6,238 nt of DNA from DASWFI01 sp036394315 (GTDB lineage Bacteria; Patescibacteriota; Doudnabacteria; UBA920; O2-02-FULL-48-8), in the NCBI GenBank assembly GCA_036394315.1, contig DASWFI010000134.1:1-6238 (forward strand), written 5' to 3'. How positions within the stretch are numbered: position 1 is the stretch's first letter; every line of letters begins with the position of its first letter. The notes beneath the pieces are model-generated. The model was given only the letters and a program-made list of their open reading frames with translations. It was not told where the DNA came from and ran no database searches. Shown in pieces: positions 4,358-6,238 of the stretch. The translations under genes were made by a program, and so were the position numbers.

Positions 4358-5829
4358 ACATAGCCCGGGAAAAAGTCCACCTGGATTTGTGAACTAGATA
4401 CGCCCAAAGATTTCAAAAGATCTTCGAAAGCCACCACCATGCTTCTTGGTCCGGAAATCATGTATATTGGCTTCTTCAAATCCAAAATGCTTTGCTTAAT
4501 CATCTCCGCATTCAAATATCCGGTATTATCGGTAAGAACATAAATGACCTTTATTCCAAGTTTCACTGTGGCTTCGTCAAAAATATTTTTATATGCTATT
4601 TCTGTTTCATTTTTGTTGGAATAAAACAAGACGATATCTCGTTTTTCATTTTTATCCAGTAAATATTTAATCATACTCCGAAACGGCGTAATACCTATCC
4701 CGCCGGCCATGAAAACTAATTTTTGATTTACATCCGATGGGAGAATAAAATCCCCAGCCACTCCCCCGCCCAAAATTCTATCGCCAGGCTTCAATCTCTG
4801 CAGTTTTTGCTTGAAAGTGCTTGGGTGATCGTAGAATTTAACACCAACCATAATTTCACTCTCTGTGGGTGAAGACGCAATGGTGAAATAACGCCGGTTG
4901 CCCCGAATGTCGGATTTTTTTGAATCTACAGTCCAGTCCATATATTGGCCCGGTTTGTGATCGAGATGGCGCATGATGTTAAAAACATAATGGTGGGTTT
5001 GATTGGCAATTGGAGTCGCCGATTTAAGAGTCATCTTGTAGCGACCCTTGGGACTGACAATAAATGAAAAGATATTACCCAAAACCAGAGCCATCTCTGG
5101 GCTTAGGGCGACTGATCCTATGGTAAAACCCGAACTGTACAAAAATCCGATAAGCGCGCCATATATAATTCGAAGGTTCCGAGTGGGCGGCGAAGTCATG
5201 GGCTCAGGGATCATGACGGAGGCAAAAAACAGCAAAGAAGAATCGATCAAAATGCGACGGAGGATCAAACCCAGATCATTACCAGAATTAACAATCGCAA
5301 GTGTTAGCAGTGCTGCTCCCAAAAAACTCAAGACCAAATCAAATCTCTGAATTTTCCGCATTATCAAAAAACCGCCGATTATCACCAACGGCAACATATA
5401 AACGCTCCCGATCCACCAACTGGCTCCTTCTTGAATGGTAAAAAATGTGATAACAACTGCTATAGCAGCGGGATTGAAAATATGTTTGCCGCGATAAGCC
5501 AAGATATACTTGGATGCCTGAGCTAAGATCGCTGCCATAATCAAAAATTTCAGACCAGCACCAGGAGTGATGATCAAAGTTAAGATGAATCCTGTGATAT
5601 AGTCAGATTCGGCATTAGTCGGGATCTTAAGGGTTGCAGAAATGATTTTGTTCGTAATTACAGAAGCCAAGACTAGAATCAAACTAGTCTTAATCAAATC
5701 CCAGCCACTGTAGGGCAAAATTCCTATAAAACAAAAAATAACCGCAACTGCGACTAAAACTATCAAATAGTACAGCATTAATCTGTACATGGTGATCCGG
5801 TTGAGCAGGTTATCGATCATCCTAAGCAT
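4354..5829 (-). CDS. RnfD/NqrB-like membrane domain fused to ferredoxin-NAD(P) reductase-like domain
   Basis: Probable membrane-bound flavin oxidoreductase of 491 aa. Counting from the in-frame TTG at 5850, residues 22-268 form a multi-span domain of the NQR2/RnfD/RnfE type (PF03116), with SDYITGFILTLIITPG (82-97) and IFNPAAIAVVI (124-134) in family-like places. Its usual covalent-FMN motif SGAT is replaced by EPMTSPPT (216-223). Residues about 272-496 are a ferredoxin reductase-like module: RRYFTIASSP (319-328) for FAD, GGGVAGDF (361-368), GGIGITPFRSM (383-393) for the NAD(P) pyrophosphate, SGPRSM (466-471) and a terminal DFFPGY. It probably passes electrons from NAD(P)H through FAD to a membrane acceptor; the acceptor and any ion pumping are unknown. 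No other Rnf or Nqr subunits are nearby. I start at ATG 5827-5829 because TTG 5850 overlaps a promoter-like TG-T-TATACT; ATG 5818-5820 is also possible. It is first in an operon with alkD. Confidence 0.88.
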   Translation of the reverse strand: MLRMIDNLLNRITMYRLMLYYLIVLVAVAVIFCFIGILPYSGWDLIKTSLILVLASVITNKIISATLKIPTNAESDYITGFILTLIITPGAGLKFLIMAAILAQASKYILAYRGKHIFNPAAIAVVITFFTIQEGASWWIGSVYMLPLVIIGGFLIMRKIQRFDLVLSFLGAALLTLAIVNSGNDLGLILRRILIDSSLLFFASVMIPEPMTSPPTRNLRIIYGALIGFLYSSGFTIGSVALSPEMALVLGNIFSFIVSPKGRYKMTLKSATPIANQTHHYVFNIMRHLDHKPGQYMDWTVDSKKSDIRGNRRYFTIASSPTESEIMVGVKFYDHPSTFKQKLQRLKPGDRILGGGVAGDFILPSDVNQKLVFMAGGIGITPFRSMIKYLLDKNEKRDIVLFYSNKNETEIAYKNIFDEATVKLGIKVIYVLTDNTGYLNAEMIKQSILDLKKPIYMISGPRSMVVAFEDLLKSLGVSSSQIQVDFFPGYV

Positions 5830-5835
5830 ATTGAT

Positions 5836-5844
5836 AGTATAACA
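5836..5844 (-). promoter_or_regulatory. extended -10 element for the flavoprotein operon (leaderless candidate)
   Basis: The minus strand shows TG-T-TATACT, a good extended -10, with no clear -35. Its predicted start, 6-7 nt downstream, falls at 5829-5830, on or next to the first ATG, so the mRNA could be leaderless. No ribosome binding site is visible at suitable spacing for this ATG, which agrees. Confidence 0.5.
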
Positions 5845-5870
5845 AATCAATCCCTCAGGCGTGTGAGGCG

Positions 5871-5899
5871 TTGAAAAAAGCCAGGATTTTTGATAATAT
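5871..5899 (+). promoter_or_regulatory. promoter of tRNA-Gln
   Basis: TTGAAA (5871-5876), a 17-bp spacer and TAATAT (5894-5899) preceded by TG-A, an extended -10. The start would fall about 4-6 nt before the mature tRNA, a short leader as expected for a single tRNA gene. The divergent flavoprotein promoter lies only about 30 bp away. Confidence 0.65.
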
Positions 5900-6238
5900 T
5901 AATAAGCTTTGGGGAGTAGCCAAGCGGTAAGGCAGGGGCCTTTGAAGCCCCCATTCGTAGGTTCGATCCCTACCTCCCCAGCCAATAGACAACTTAATTC
6001 AATTTTAGATATTTTTTCATGGGCTGCACTAAGTGCAGTCCATTGATTTTGCGGCACAGATTCAATTTTACGATCTTTCAAAAACAGGTTCGAACCGAAG
6101 ATTTTTAATGCAGCTGATTTTTTAGGTAGAAGGGAAGGTGAGACTGCTATTTCTCCTAGGTTTTCTGCCTCTTTTATGAAGTCCTGAAGAGGTCCGAACC
6201 AAGAATCCCGCTGATGCTCCAGACGGGCAACCTGCTCC
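5899..6238 (-). CDS. large serine recombinase, C-terminal part (5' end beyond window), frame running through the tRNA
   Basis: The frame is open from the right edge to a TAA at 5899-5901, giving 112 visible residues. The first about 85 (EQVARLEHQRDSWFGPLQDF, then FGSNLFLKDRKI at 47-58, then QWTALSAAHEKISK) match, from memory, the tail of the recombinase-family proteins abundant in CPR genomes: a charged coiled-coil stretch, a W-x-x-P-L/M-x-x-F-I block and an xGSNxxLKD/xKxL block. The resolvase catalytic domain with its serine nucleophile would lie to the right. The last about 28 residues (from LAGEVGIEPTNGGF) come from the antisense strand of tRNA-Gln and its promoter and are unlikely to be functional protein. 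No stop separates the two parts, so the element seems to have joined the chromosome at the tRNA 3' end. Whether the gene is intact cannot be seen. Confidence 0.7.
   Translation of the reverse strand, partial: EQVARLEHQRDSWFGPLQDFIKEAENLGEIAVSPSLLPKKSAALKIFGSNLFLKDRKIESVPQNQWTALSAAHEKISKIELSCLLAGEVGIEPTNGGFKGPCLTAWLLPKAY
5910..5984 (+). tRNA. tRNA-Gln (anticodon UUG)
   Basis: Full cloverleaf by eye: acceptor TGGGGAG (5910-5916) with CTCCCCA, D arm GCC/GGC, anticodon stem GGGGC/GCCCC around loop CTTTGAA with anticodon TTG, T arm GTAGG-TTCGATC-CCTAC, discriminator G and an encoded CCA (5982-5984). The weak U1-A72 first pair and G73 are the recognised glutamine identity features and match E. coli tRNA-Gln. 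It reads Gln CAA, and CAG by wobble. It is antisense to the recombinase frame, and its 3' end is a likely integration site. Confidence 0.97.
6019..6043. repeat. 11-bp hairpin downstream of tRNA-Gln, inside the recombinase frame
   Basis: ATGGGCTGCAC (6019-6029) pairs with GTGCAGTCCAT (6033-6043), with one G-T pair and a TAA loop. It lies 35 nt past the tRNA. On the plus strand only a short T-rich stretch (TGATTTT) follows, so it could be a weak tRNA terminator. It could also be a recombinase-binding dyad next to the presumed attachment site, or simply a by-product of the coding sequence. Confidence 0.4.

Noticed and set aside
5048..5350. Plus-strand frame opposite the membrane flavoprotein
   Set aside because: It lies wholly within a well-supported gene, and its basic, low-complexity translation is typical of antisense to hydrophobic coding sequence.
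5899..6081. A free-standing 60-aa minus-strand protein starting at TTG 6081
   Set aside because: The frame continues upstream without a stop to the window edge, so this is only the end of the recombinase frame. The GEVGIEPTNGGF stretch is antisense tRNA, a well-known kind of spurious translation.
1..6238. CRISPR array, riboswitch, toxin-antitoxin pair or phage-defence module
   Set aside because: I found no regularly spaced direct repeats, no recognisable aptamer, and no paired small genes with defence motifs on either strand.

Overview
The window looks like a piece of a small-genome bacterium of the Candidate Phyla Radiation (Patescibacteria, Parcubacteria-like). This is an inference from protein flavour: a YkuK-type RNase H-like protein, an RnfD/NqrB-FNR fusion, a CPR-style serine recombinase tail, and compact, mostly minus-strand gene packing. 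No rRNA or other taxonomic marker is present to prove it. Mobile DNA lies at both edges, with ordinary housekeeping and stress genes between.

Left edge (1-582): the first 27 codons of an IS30-family transposase read off the left end. Its terminal inverted repeat ends near 141, and a perfect 9-bp inverted repeat abuts its start codon. Next to the IS is a GC-rich (about 59% by hand count over 241-480) 96-codon gene of unknown function with a strong ribosome binding site and two overlapping intrinsic terminators.

Middle left (608-2032): a D,D-carboxypeptidase (PBP5/DacA type, minus) and thioredoxin (plus) are divergent. The thioredoxin gene has a near-perfect sigma-70 promoter. A bidirectional terminator closes it.

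Centre (2039-3098): a minus-strand run of small membrane or envelope-stress proteins: a 37-residue single-span protein, a YtxH-like protein, a GlsB/YeaQ/YmgE-family protein and a 75-residue single-span protein with an N/G/T-rich tail. It ends at the bidirectional terminator shared with thioredoxin.

Middle right (3131-5829): a compact minus-strand operon of an RnfD/NqrB-like membrane domain fused to a ferredoxin-NAD(P) reductase-like domain, then an AlkD-type DNA glycosylase (ATGA overlap), then a YkuK-family RNase H-like protein (9-nt gap), closed by a hairpin terminator. The first gene may be translated from a leaderless message.

Right edge (5871-6238): a tRNA-Gln(UUG) with its own promoter and encoded CCA. 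Arriving antisense from the right edge is the C-terminal part of a CPR-type large serine recombinase, whose reading frame runs without a stop straight through the tRNA. That is the geometry expected of an element integrated at the tRNA 3' end. The best leads are this recombinase/tRNA junction, the GC-rich cassette beside the IS30 end, the IS30 start-codon hairpin and the membrane-flavoprotein fusion.
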